Positions 16,803-23,870 of a DNA stretch of 64,000 nucleotides are shown piece after piece. The notes under the pieces were generated by a model. It was not told the origin of the DNA. It saw only the letters and a list, made by a program, of their open reading frames with translations, and searched no databases. The translations under genes and the position numbers were made by a program. Origin of the DNA: Gemmatimonadota bacterium (GTDB taxonomy: Bacteria > Gemmatimonadota > Gemmatimonadetes > Longimicrobiales > Gaopeijiaceae); the NCBI GenBank assembly GCA_022571515.1, contig JACZXQ010000005.1:1-64000 (forward strand), written 5' to 3'. Each line of letters opens with the position of its first letter. Positions within the stretch are counted from its first letter, which is position 1.

Positions 16803-18280
16803 GGGCCCACCCCCAGCAGGCTACGGGCCGCCGCTCCTGCGACTCCGGCCGTGAGCGAAGCGTCGATCCCGAAATAGAGATTGATCAAGACCAAGGCCCA
16901 CGTAGGCACCAACATGGCCAGGGGTGCTTCTCGCAGCTCGCCGTCATCGTCGCCCGGAAACTCCTGGAAGTACGCAGCCTCCACCACCCGCCAGATGTAG
17001 ACCACTGCCATGAGCGACGTGAGGAGCACGAGAGCCGCCACCGGCCACCAGCCCTTCTCGAGCGCCCCCTGGATGAGGTACCACTTGCTGACGAAGCCCA
17101 CGGTGAGCGGTACGCCGATCAGGCTGAGCCCACCCATTACGAACGCGGCCATCGTCCAGGGCATGCGCTTGCCCAGGCCTCGCATGGAATCGATGTGAAC
17201 GGAGCCGACCCGGTACATCACGCACCCGAGCGCCATGAAGAGAGCGCCCTTCATCATCGCGTGATTGAACATGTGGAGAATCCCGGCGGTCAACCCGGTG
17301 ACCGATGCCATGCTGATCCCCAGGATCATGTACCCGATTTGGGCTACGCTCGAGTAAGCCATCATTCGCTTGATGTTCGTCTGGAAGATGGCGACCAGGG
17401 ACATGCTGAAGATCGCCACCAGGGCGAGAGGCAACAGCACGCGGTCCAACTGCATCACGTCGAAAGAGAATGCCGGTCCGAAGATCGTGAAGAAGAACCG
17501 AAGCAGCATATAGACCGCCACTTTGGTGGCGGTCGACGCGATGAACACTGTGACGGTCGAGGGTGCGTAGGTGTACGCGTTGGGTAGCCACAGATGAAGC
17601 GGAAAGAGCGCCAGCTTCAGACTGATGCCGACGGTGAGAAACGCGAACGCCACCGGAATGGTGCGAGAGGAAGACACCTGAGGTAGGAGTACGGACAGGT
17701 CGGCCATGTTGAGCGACCCGGTCATGACATACATCATGCCGATGCCGATCACGATGAAGGTGGCCCCCACACTGCCCATGATCAGGTACTGGTAGGCTGC
17801 GGTGAGCGCTTTGCGATTCTGCCCAATGGCGATCAATGCGTAGGCTGACAGCGACGAGATCTCGAGGAAGACGAAAACGTTGAAGACGTCCCCTGTTATC
17901 GTGATCCCGAGCAGCCCCGTCAGGCACAGCATAAAGGCCGCATAAAACAGGGCCACACGGGAGGCCTCCACCTCGCGCTCGATGCTCTTGAGCGCGTAGG
18001 GCGTGACGACCGCCGCGATCATCGAGACGATGAGGAGCACGAACGCGTTCACCGTGTCGATGCGGTATTCGATGCCCCATGGAGCCGCCCAACCACCCAG
18101 CTCGTAGCTGATCGTGCCGTTCGCCAACACGAGTGTCAGGAGTTGGATGGCGATCCACAACGAGGTCCAGCTCGCCACCATGGCCACGGCCCAAGCAGCG
18201 CGCCCATTCCGTAGGATCGCACACAAGGGGGCCGCCAGCAGCGGCACGAGCACCTGCAGTACGGGTAGGTGGGCGCTCAC
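16799..18280 (-). CDS. mrpD: Na+/H+ antiporter subunit D
   Basis: A 493-residue MrpD/MnhD-type antiporter subunit. Seen: the helix-5 Glu in FVFLEISSLSAYALIA, HLWLPNAYTYAPSTVTVFIA (the typical MrpD helix-7 approach with Pro-Asn-Ala), MMAYSSVAQIGYMILGI, HMFNHAMMKGALFMALGC (paired His/Lys) and GVPLTVGFVSKWYL. It directly follows mrpC, as in canonical mrp operons, with a 4-bp overlap. In known Mrp systems MrpD is one of the two channel subunits that exchange cytoplasmic Na+ or K+ for protons. Confidence 0.9.
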   Translation of the reverse strand: MSAHLPVLQVLVPLLAAPLCAILRNGRAAWAVAMVASWTSLWIAIQLLTLVLANGTISYELGGWAAPWGIEYRIDTVNAFVLLIVSMIAAVVTPYALKSIEREVEASRVALFYAAFMLCLTGLLGITITGDVFNVFVFLEISSLSAYALIAIGQNRKALTAAYQYLIMGSVGATFIVIGIGMMYVMTGSLNMADLSVLLPQVSSSRTIPVAFAFLTVGISLKLALFPLHLWLPNAYTYAPSTVTVFIASTATKVAVYMLLRFFFTIFGPAFSFDVMQLDRVLLPLALVAIFSMSLVAIFQTNIKRMMAYSSVAQIGYMILGISMASVTGLTAGILHMFNHAMMKGALFMALGCVMYRVGSVHIDSMRGLGKRMPWTMAAFVMGGLSLIGVPLTVGFVSKWYLIQGALEKGWWPVAALVLLTSLMAVVYIWRVVEAAYFQEFPGDDDGELREAPLAMLVPTWALVLINLYFGIDASLTAGVAGAAARSLLGVGP

Positions 18281-18630
18281 GAGCGCAGGTCCTCCGCCTG
18301 GATTTCGTCCTCTTCGATCGTGCCGTAGGCCTCCTTGATCCGAACCACGAGGCTGAGGCCGAGCGCGGTGGTGGCGACGCCCACGACGATGGCCGTCAGG
18401 ATCAGCACATGAGGCAGCGGATTCGAGTAGACCGCGTCCCCTTCGACCAGGATGGGTGCGGTACCGCCCGTCACCTTGCCCATGCTGATGTAGAGAATGA
18501 AGACGGAGGTCTGGAAGATGTTCAGGCCTATGATTTTCTTAACCAGATTCCCGCGGGAGATGAGGATGTAGAAGCCCACCATCATCAGGAAAACGAAGAT
18601 CCAGTAGTTGAAGAGCCCGAGAACGCTCAC
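18277..18630 (-). CDS. mrpC: Na+/H+ antiporter subunit C (NuoK-like)
   Basis: A 117-residue MrpC/NuoK homologue with three helices. GNLVKKIIGLNIFQTSVFI and DPLPHVLILTAIVVGVATTALGL-type segments (here NPLPHVLILTAIVVGVATTA) are diagnostic, including the P-x-x-x-LTAIVVG helix. Its ATG overlaps the mrpB stop (ATGA) and its end overlaps mrpD. It sits in the membrane arm next to the D subunit. Confidence 0.9.
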   Translation of the reverse strand: MSVLGLFNYWIFVFLMMVGFYILISRGNLVKKIIGLNIFQTSVFILYISMGKVTGGTAPILVEGDAVYSNPLPHVLILTAIVVGVATTALGLSLVVRIKEAYGTIEEDEIQAEDLRS

Positions 18631-19052
18631 GAACGCCCCGTCCGGCGGCCCGCGAACGAATAGAAAAACGCCACCATGGATCCGAAGACTGTGGTGAAGA
18701 CTCCCAGCTCGACCAGCAGGATGCCCAGGTGCTGTCCATGCACCGGATCGTGTCGAAGCACGCCGTACTCGAGGAACAGCCCTCCCTTGAGGAGCGTGAC
18801 GATGCCGACGCCCGCGAAGATGACGACCCCCAGCGCGGCGCAGAATGTCGCGAGTTCCAGCGGCAATACCCGCCTTGCGTGGGCCAGCCCGTAGATCAGG
18901 GCGTACAGGATGAACGCGGAGGCGAAGATCACGCCTGCCTGAAAGCCGCCGCCGGGGCCGTAATCACCGTGGAACTGTACGTAAAGGGCGAAGAGCAGGA
19001 TGTACGGAATCAGGATTTTGGCCCCGACCCGGAGGATGACCCTATCCTCCAT
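18627..19052 (-). CDS. mrpB: Na+/H+ antiporter subunit B
   Basis: A 141-residue MnhB-domain protein with four helices. LFALYVQFHGDYGPGGGFQAG is the strongly conserved family signature, followed by GVGIVTLLKGG and an HLGILLVELGVFTTVFGSMV helix typical of MrpB. It overlaps the DUF4040 gene by 11 bp. In standard systems the MrpB partner is the C-terminal part of MrpA, which here corresponds to the separate protein just upstream. Confidence 0.9.
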   Translation of the reverse strand: MEDRVILRVGAKILIPYILLFALYVQFHGDYGPGGGFQAGVIFASAFILYALIYGLAHARRVLPLELATFCAALGVVIFAGVGIVTLLKGGLFLEYGVLRHDPVHGQHLGILLVELGVFTTVFGSMVAFFYSFAGRRTGRS

Positions 19053-19605
19053 CGTCGTCCCCCTTCCCTTCCCCCGGCCAGCGCCGCCTCCGCGTGGCCA
19101 TGAGGAGCACCACCCCGACCACCGCGGTGAAGATCACCGTGATCTCCCCCATGGTGTCATAACCGCGATAGCTGGCGAGCACCGAGGTCACCACGTTGGG
19201 GATCCCGATCTCATGGCCCGACTCCTCCAGGTAGCGGGGGGCCACGTGGTGGTGGATGGGATTGCCGGGGTCGCCGAAGCGGGGCATGTCGAGCGTGCCA
19301 TAGACCAACGCGGCTCCGGTCACCAAGACCACGAAGAGCGGGAGCACGGGGTGCCGGTCGGGGGCCTTTTCCTTTCGACCGACCAGGGCGAGCGTTCCCA
19401 GCATGAGGACCGTCGAAATTCCGGCTCCGACCACGGCCTCCGTGAAGGCGACATCCACGGCGTCCATCACGGTGAAGAGCCCGGCCGAGAGCAGGCTGTA
19501 GATGCCGGCGAGCATCACGACCGCGACGAGATTGCGGATCCGCAGCAGCGCGATCGCCGTCACGGCGAGCAGGCCGAGCAGCGCGAAGTCGACCAGGAGT
19601 TCTAT
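19042..19605 (-). CDS. DUF4040/MbhD-like antiporter subunit (separate MrpA C-terminal part)
   Basis: A protein of about 187 residues with MbhD-like helices (ELLVDFALLGLLAVTAIALL, VVMLAGIYSLLSAGLFTVMDAVDVAFTEA with the conserved Asp/Glu) and an MbhE-like second half ending GEITVIFTAVVGVVLL. In canonical operons this module is fused to the C-terminus of MrpA. No ATG, GTG or TTG fits: an ATA at 19605 lies 7 bp after a strong AGGGGG site, with a CTG nine bases later. The frame upstream (to 19713) is only a shadow of mrpG. I take ATA 19605 as the likely, unusual start; a sequencing error could also explain it. Confidence 0.75.
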   Translation of the reverse strand: MELLVDFALLGLLAVTAIALLRIRNLVAVVMLAGIYSLLSAGLFTVMDAVDVAFTEAVVGAGISTVLMLGTLALVGRKEKAPDRHPVLPLFVVLVTGAALVYGTLDMPRFGDPGNPIHHHVAPRYLEESGHEIGIPNVVTSVLASYRGYDTMGEITVIFTAVVGVVLLMATRRRRWPGEGKGDDDGG

Positions 19606-19925
19606 GGTTTGTCCCCCTCCATATCGACTCGGAAGGGCTCTACTCCACCGCTCAGCGCCGCGCGAGCGAGCGCGTGCGTCGAGATGGGATTCGTGAAGAG
19701 CAGGAAGGCCCACACCAGCATGAGGCGTACGGCCACGAGGGTGGGTCCAGCTTGGAACGTGAGCCCGATCAGGATCAGTCCGGCGCCCATCGTGTCGGTC
19801 ATGCCCGCCGCGTGTAGCCGTGTGTAGACGTCAGGCATGCGGAGTACACCGATCGCGCCGACGACCATGAAGAAGAGTCCACCGGCGATGGCGGCCCAAC
19901 TGAGGATGTCGAGCACGATGGCCAT
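19602..19925 (-). CDS. mrpG: Na+/H+ antiporter subunit G
   Basis: A 107-residue MnhG/PhaG protein with three helices. GGLFFMVVGAIGVLRMPDVYTRLHAAGMTDTMGAGLILIG contains the conserved R-x-PD-x-YTRLHA signature; it is followed by LMLVWAFLLFTNPISTHALARAA, the usual P-x-x-x-H-x-x-x-RAA motif. It starts with ATG 19925 inside the mrpF stop (TGATG), so the two are coupled. Confidence 0.92.
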   Translation of the reverse strand: MAIVLDILSWAAIAGGLFFMVVGAIGVLRMPDVYTRLHAAGMTDTMGAGLILIGLTFQAGPTLVAVRLMLVWAFLLFTNPISTHALARAALSGGVEPFRVDMEGDKP

Positions 19926-20209
19926 CAGGCGCTTCCCCCGGTGGGGTCGCTCGCTCGGCCCAGGTCTCCCACCTCGAACAGCTTCAGCACCGCGATGGTG
20001 CCGATGAAGTTGATGAGAGCGTAGGCGATCGCCAGATCGAGGAAGTCGGGGCGCCCGCTCAGGAAGCCGAGGACGGCGATCAGGAGCACCGTCTTGGTAC
20101 CGAACATGTTCAGGGCGAGCACGCGGTCGTACACGGTCGGGCCCAGAAGCGCCCTCAGCAAGGCCAGGACCATGCTGAGGATGATTCCTGCTGCTGCCGC
20201 CACGAACAT
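19925..20209 (-). CDS. mrpF: Na+/H+ antiporter subunit F
   Basis: A 94-residue MnhF homologue with three helices: AAAAGIILSMVLALLRALLG, then GPTVYDRVLALNMFGTKTVL with the conserved D-R-V-x-A-x-N, then DLAIAYALINFIGTIAVLKL. The start is ATG 20209, overlapping the mrpE stop as TGATG; the longer open frame upstream is a shadow of mrpE. Confidence 0.92.
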   Translation of the reverse strand: MFVAAAAGIILSMVLALLRALLGPTVYDRVLALNMFGTKTVLLIAVLGFLSGRPDFLDLAIAYALINFIGTIAVLKLFEVGDLGRASDPTGGSA

Positions 20210-20685
20210 CAAATGCCCTGCTCCAACCGTGTCACGCGGCGGTCCATCTCGTCTTCCTCGCGGCCGTCGATATCGGCCCAAGTAAGCGCATGGATCTCCA
20301 ACTCGGACCCCTCCACGCCTGTGGTGATGGTACCCGGTGTGAGGGTGATCGAATTCGCGTAGATGGCCCGCCCCACGTCGGTCTTCTGGCTCGCTTGGAA
20401 ATGCACCATGATGGGGCTGATCGGCAGCGCCGGATGGAGGATGATCCGGGCGACGCTGATGTTCGCCCTGAGAATCTCGAGGAGCAGCCACGGGATGTAG
20501 GCGAGGACTCGTGGCACGAGGTAGAGCGGGACGCCCTCATGGTCGACGACGTCCATCCGCATCGCGATCATGACCACCAAGATGCTGGAGCCGACACCGA
20601 ATCCCAGGAGTAGTGGGGTGTAGTGGCCGGACAGCAGCAACCACACTCCAAACAGCATGGCACCCAAGCCGAATGCTCGGACCAA
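20209..20685 (-). CDS. mrpE: Na+/H+ antiporter subunit E
   Basis: A 158-residue MnhE homologue. Two N-terminal helices (FGVWLLLSGHYTPLLLGFGV) are followed by a soluble domain with RANISVARIILHPALPISP, SITLTPGTITTGVEG and IHALTWADI, all diagnostic for the family. The start is TTG 20685, preceded by AGGAG at good spacing. It is the first gene of the antiporter operon as seen here; a 75-bp gap separates it from the LptE-like gene upstream, so a promoter could lie there. Confidence 0.9.
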   Translation of the reverse strand: MVRAFGLGAMLFGVWLLLSGHYTPLLLGFGVGSSILVVMIAMRMDVVDHEGVPLYLVPRVLAYIPWLLLEILRANISVARIILHPALPISPIMVHFQASQKTDVGRAIYANSITLTPGTITTGVEGSELEIHALTWADIDGREEDEMDRRVTRLEQGI

Positions 20686-20760
20686 AGGGACTCCTGACGT
20701 TTGATTGTCTTGGTCTTGGTTACCGGGGTGGATCGGCCCCGGGCATTTTGGCGGCCTAAC

Positions 20761-21291
20761 CTACCAGTTTGACTGGGCGCCGTCTATGATACGCTGGACC
20801 AGTAATTCTATGGCCAACGCCCGCCCGATGGCCTCGTCCTGGCTTTCCTCGAGAAACTCTCCCTGAGTGGAAAGCGAGCTGCTCTCGAAGAGGATCACGT
20901 TCTCCACCAGATCCACGATTTCGACCTCGACACGGAGGGACACCCGGCGCTGCAGGACAGTGATCTGGTCTCGCTGACCGGGCCTGAACAAGGGCGTGGA
21001 GAGCGAATAGCCTGTGATCCGTCCACGCACCAGAGCGTCGGCAGCTTCCTCTCCGGCGTTGACGATTCCGAGTGAGCGGGGCAACTCACGCAGCATCTGC
21101 TCGTGCAACTCCTGGGTCAGATCGAAGCGATTCGTGTCGTTTTCGAAGGGAAGGATGGCGACACTGTGGATGTGGGGTGGAAAGCTCCCCGACAGGAAGC
21201 TGTAGCTGCAGCCCTGAACAGCCAGAAGCGCGAGGACCCCTAGGAGGGCCCTAGCGGCGCGGATCCCAGATGCTTGCCGGATAGGTCTCAA
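20761..21291 (-). CDS. LptE-like LPS-assembly lipoprotein
   Basis: A 176-residue lipoprotein with the signal LLGVLALLAVQGC followed by SYSFLSGSFPPHIHSVAILPF, the layout of LptE-family proteins that plug the LptD barrel and help insert LPS. The rest (LTQELHEQMLRELPRSLGIV, then SLRVEVEIVDL) fits the alpha/beta fold. The first possible start is TTG 21291, which overlaps the preceding gene by 41 bp; no later start would keep the signal peptide. The gene context with DUF4292-like and LPS-lipid genes supports an outer-membrane role. Sequence similarity to E. coli LptE is low in general, so the name rests on the family pattern. Confidence 0.75.
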   Translation of the reverse strand: MRPIRQASGIRAARALLGVLALLAVQGCSYSFLSGSFPPHIHSVAILPFENDTNRFDLTQELHEQMLRELPRSLGIVNAGEEAADALVRGRITGYSLSTPLFRPGQRDQITVLQRRVSLRVEVEIVDLVENVILFESSSLSTQGEFLEESQDEAIGRALAIELLVQRIIDGAQSNW

Positions 21292-21979
21292 CGGTCTTCA
21301 CCGAGTCGATTCGAACTTTCAGCTCACGGAATGCGGCGATGTGCCTGTACGTGGCCTCTGTGGGATGGTCGTACCCATCCTCCAGCGTCAGCGTCACACG
21401 ATGGAGTACGTGCCCGTCCTCCCTGATCTCGACGCGTTGTACACGGCCGGCATCGATCCGATACCGCAACTCTGTGCCGTCGTCGAGCTCGTACCGCAGG
21501 CGCACGACGTCATCGCCGAGAGCCTCGCCGCCCAACAGCGTCATCGAGTCGTCGGGCCGGAACACCCCGAGTGCGGCCCAAAGTAAGGGTGGCGCCGGAA
21601 GCACGTTGAACATCTGTCCCGGTGGGACGCGGACCTCGCCGTCCACGAGAGCGATCGTGATGACGTTCGCGCCGTTGCGCAGGAACATGTCCAGCCGGGC
21701 CTTGTCCGGCTCGAGTCTCGCCACGCCCTTGCCCGCCACGCGCAGGCTCGGCTCGCTGAGCGACCACTCGAAATCGACACGTGACGGCGCGGTCACCTGA
21801 CTGGTAGCCAACGCACGGGCCGCGGCTCGCTCGGCATCGATCCTCGGCACCGGCGTCCCGGCCGGCTGTCCTCCGCAGGCCTGGAGCGTGAGCACGAGCA
21901 CGGCGAACGCCGCCCCCTGTGCCCATGGTACGGACCCGGCGGACACCTCGCCGGTCCACGTCGAATGCGTTCTGGTCAT
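21251..21979 (-). CDS. DUF4292-like outer-membrane lipoprotein
   Basis: A 242-residue secreted lipoprotein (signal GAAFAVLVLTLQACGG, lipidated Cys) with a LolB/DUF4292-like body: DFEWSLSEPSLRVAGKGVARL, LDMFLRNGANVITIALVDGEV, and a long C-terminal set of beta strands that includes LRYELDDGTELRYRID. Proteins of this type resemble LolA/LolB carriers of lipidated proteins, but the substrate is unknown. It is upstream of and overlaps the LptE-like gene, so the two probably act in envelope assembly. It starts at ATG 21979, with a divergent promoter region of about 75 bp shared with the pyrophosphatase gene. Confidence 0.7.
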   Translation of the reverse strand: MTRTHSTWTGEVSAGSVPWAQGAAFAVLVLTLQACGGQPAGTPVPRIDAERAAARALATSQVTAPSRVDFEWSLSEPSLRVAGKGVARLEPDKARLDMFLRNGANVITIALVDGEVRVPPGQMFNVLPAPPLLWAALGVFRPDDSMTLLGGEALGDDVVRLRYELDDGTELRYRIDAGRVQRVEIREDGHVLHRVTLTLEDGYDHPTEATYRHIAAFRELKVRIDSVKTVETYPASIWDPRR

Positions 21980-22054
21980 GCTTCTTCCGACACCTCTTGG
22001 TTTCGATCACCGAAAGCTTCCCCCCCGGCAGCCACTACTCTACCTTCTCCCGCC

Positions 22055-22798
22055 ATGTCCGGAAAGCCGATCCTCCTCGCCAGCGATGTCCACCTGGGCA
22101 TCGTTTCCGAGGCCACGGAGTCAGCCTTCGAGCGCTGGTTGGTCGAGGCGGGTAAGACCGCCTCGGAGGTCATCCTCAACGGCGATATTTTTGATTTTTG
22201 GTTCGAGTACCGGTCCGTCATCCCACGCGGACATACCCGGGTACTGGCACTGATCGGCGATCTGGTGAGGAGTGGCGTGCCCGTGAGCTTCATGGGAGGC
22301 AACCACGATTGGTGGGGTGGCAGCTTTCTCACCGACGAGTTGGGCGTAACCCTCTATCGAGATCCGGTGGTACTCGACCTCAACGGTTGGCGCACGTTCG
22401 TGGCGCACGGCGACGGGCTCGGTTCAGGCGACCTGCCGTACCGGATCCTGCGCCGGGTAATCCAGAGCCGGGTCACCGTCTGGGGGTTCAGGTGGCTGCA
22501 TCCCGACGTGGGCGTGCCGCTCGCGAGGGCGGTGTCCCAAACCATCGATCGCGGCGAGGGAACGGGACCGACGGAGGCGGAGCGGGGGCGTTCGGAGCAC
22601 CTCAAGAAATGCGGAATCGCCAAGCTGCGGTCCGACCCCGAGATCGATCTGGTGGTCTTTGGACACACGCACGTGCCGTTGCTCATCGAGGATACGCCCG
22701 GGCGGTTCTACGTGAATGCCGGGGACTGGGTCAACCACCGCAGCTATCTCATCCTGGAACGCGATCGGCCGCCGCGGCTCGAGGAGTGGGCCGGCTGA
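22055..22798 (+). CDS. lpxH: UDP-2,3-diacylglucosamine diphosphatase-like metallophosphoesterase
   Basis: A 247-residue calcineurin-like phosphoesterase with the full metal-site set: ASDVHLG, NGDIFDFWFEY, MGGNHDWWGG, VAHGDGLGSGD and FGHTHVP. The order and the FDFW and HGD motifs fit the LpxH/LpxG-like enzymes that cleave UDP-2,3-diacylglucosamine to lipid X in lipid A synthesis. The start ATG 22055 is where similarity begins; codons upstream are not conserved in type. It is divergent from the lipoprotein pair and convergent with the DUF5683 gene, 7 bp away. The exact substrate is inferred. Confidence 0.8.
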   Translation: MSGKPILLASDVHLGIVSEATESAFERWLVEAGKTASEVILNGDIFDFWFEYRSVIPRGHTRVLALIGDLVRSGVPVSFMGGNHDWWGGSFLTDELGVTLYRDPVVLDLNGWRTFVAHGDGLGSGDLPYRILRRVIQSRVTVWGFRWLHPDVGVPLARAVSQTIDRGEGTGPTEAERGRSEHLKKCGIAKLRSDPEIDLVVFGHTHVPLLIEDTPGRFYVNAGDWVNHRSYLILERDRPPRLEEWAG

Positions 22799-22805
22799 CG
22801 CGTTG

Positions 22806-23429
22806 CTAACCGCCGGGCCAACCCCGTGGGACGGTGATTCTCAGGCTGGCCTCGAACCCGCCGTCCGGGAGCACCTGGAACCCCGGGGACAGCGGCTCGG
22901 GAAAGTCGGCGAGGTGCGCCGCAACGAAGGCGTCCGCTCCGCTGAGAAACAACATGAAGACGCCAAAGGCCAGCCAGTCCTCGAACTGCTGAGAGCGCAC
23001 GTCTTCGAGTTCGCGCGCGTCGGTAACCGAGGGGTCCGCATCCATCAGCGCCAGCAAGGAGTCGGGGGCGGTAACCCCAAGGGCCATGTGAAAGGCCTCG
23101 ACCTCGCCCTCTCTCAACGCCACGATGGCGCGCGCCGAGCGCTGCCGCCGGTTGGTCTTGAAGAGCATCCAGCCCACCGCGGACTCGGTGGCGAAATAGA
23201 AGCCGCCACGCCCGTACGATCCCACGGCGGCCTGTCCCCAGCCGGGCAACAGAAGAGACCGGAAGAATGCGCCTCCGGGAGACACACGCCCGGTCAGTGA
23301 ATCCGTCTGCGTCCCAACCGGCACGTCGCGTTCCTGCGCCGAGACGGTGGCAGGCCATGGGCCCAACGCGGCGACGGTGAGGAGCGAGGCGGCTCCGACG
23401 ATAAGCTTCAAGTGGTGAGTAGAAGTCAT
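22806..23429 (-). CDS. DUF5683-domain protein, secreted/membrane
   Basis: A 207-residue protein with a signal peptide (about 1-31, cleaved near VSAQE) and the DUF5683 core SPGGAFFRSLLLPGWGQAAVGSYGRGGFYFA, described here by its beginning at about residue 50 and end near 80. Two further hydrophobic stretches follow, VGWMLFK and DWLAFGVFMLFLSGADAFVA. The P-G-x-GQ turn is typical of small envelope proteins with unknown function in Bacteroidota- and Gemmatimonadota-like genomes. It stands alone, between the pyrophosphatase gene and tRNA-Sec. Confidence 0.7.
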   Translation of the reverse strand: MTSTHHLKLIVGAASLLTVAALGPWPATVSAQERDVPVGTQTDSLTGRVSPGGAFFRSLLLPGWGQAAVGSYGRGGFYFATESAVGWMLFKTNRRQRSARAIVALREGEVEAFHMALGVTAPDSLLALMDADPSVTDARELEDVRSQQFEDWLAFGVFMLFLSGADAFVAAHLADFPEPLSPGFQVLPDGGFEASLRITVPRGWPGG

Positions 23430-23468
23430 TCGGCTTCAAGCTTACCCAAGCTCGTGCGAGCGAGCAAC

Positions 23469-23503
23469 GCGGCCCCGGGACTCCCATTGGAGCCCGGGGC
23501 CGC
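23469..23503 (-). terminator. GC hairpin just after tRNA-Sec
   Basis: A perfect 11-bp stem (23469-23479 with 23493-23503) lies 5 bp after the encoded CCA of tRNA-Sec on the same strand. No T-run follows, so it may be an attenuator or a processing signal rather than a strict terminator. Confidence 0.5.
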
Positions 23504-23508
23504 ATGTT

Positions 23509-23605
23509 TGGCGGGAACGTGTGGGAATCGAACCCACCTGCCCGGGGTTCAGCCGGGCGAGCTGGTTTTGAAGACCAGTGAGGCCACCAGACCTCCTCCG
23601 CCCCC
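23509..23605 (-). tRNA. selC: tRNA-Sec (anticodon TCA), selenocysteine
   Basis: On the reverse strand the gene has a 6-bp D stem gaggtc/ggcctc with loop tggt, anticodon arm ctggt-cttcaaa-accag with anticodon TCA, a long variable arm (gcccgg...ccgggc), a T arm gtggg-ttcgatt-cccac and an encoded CCA (23511-23509). The acceptor is 8 bp long with two G-U pairs and a terminal G-A mismatch. The length (97 nt) and long extra arm are those of tRNA-Sec, not of a suppressor tRNA. The genome should therefore also encode SelA, SelB, SelD and at least one selenoprotein, none of which I see in the window. Confidence 0.88.
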
Positions 23606-23870
23606 TCAAGGTAGAGAATTTTGCGCCGTTACAGGTAAAAGTCCACCCGTGTCAGGTCGTCCTACCGCCCAGTTTCAGGCTCCGATTCTCTCGATCTGGC
23701 CGACTGATGCCGGACGACGACAGGTACCGACCCCTTCCGGCGGCGCCGCAAGACGGGCGTCGCCGCCGATTGACGGCGTTTCCCGCCGCCCCGTACATTA
23801 CCCTTGTCCGTCCCGACGGCCCATCCGCGGCCCCGAACGCAACTCACGTTTTTATTGTGGAGAACCGCCC

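Noticed and set aside
15333-16877. 514-codon plus-strand frame opposite the second antiporter subunit
   Set aside because: Composed of Asp/Glu/His/Arg-rich repeats, as expected from the antisense of a membrane protein; the minus-strand gene is clear.
23412-23870. Longer N-terminus for the LVIVD protein
   Set aside because: It would translate the tRNA-Sec gene in antisense and precede a clean signal peptide at 23871.
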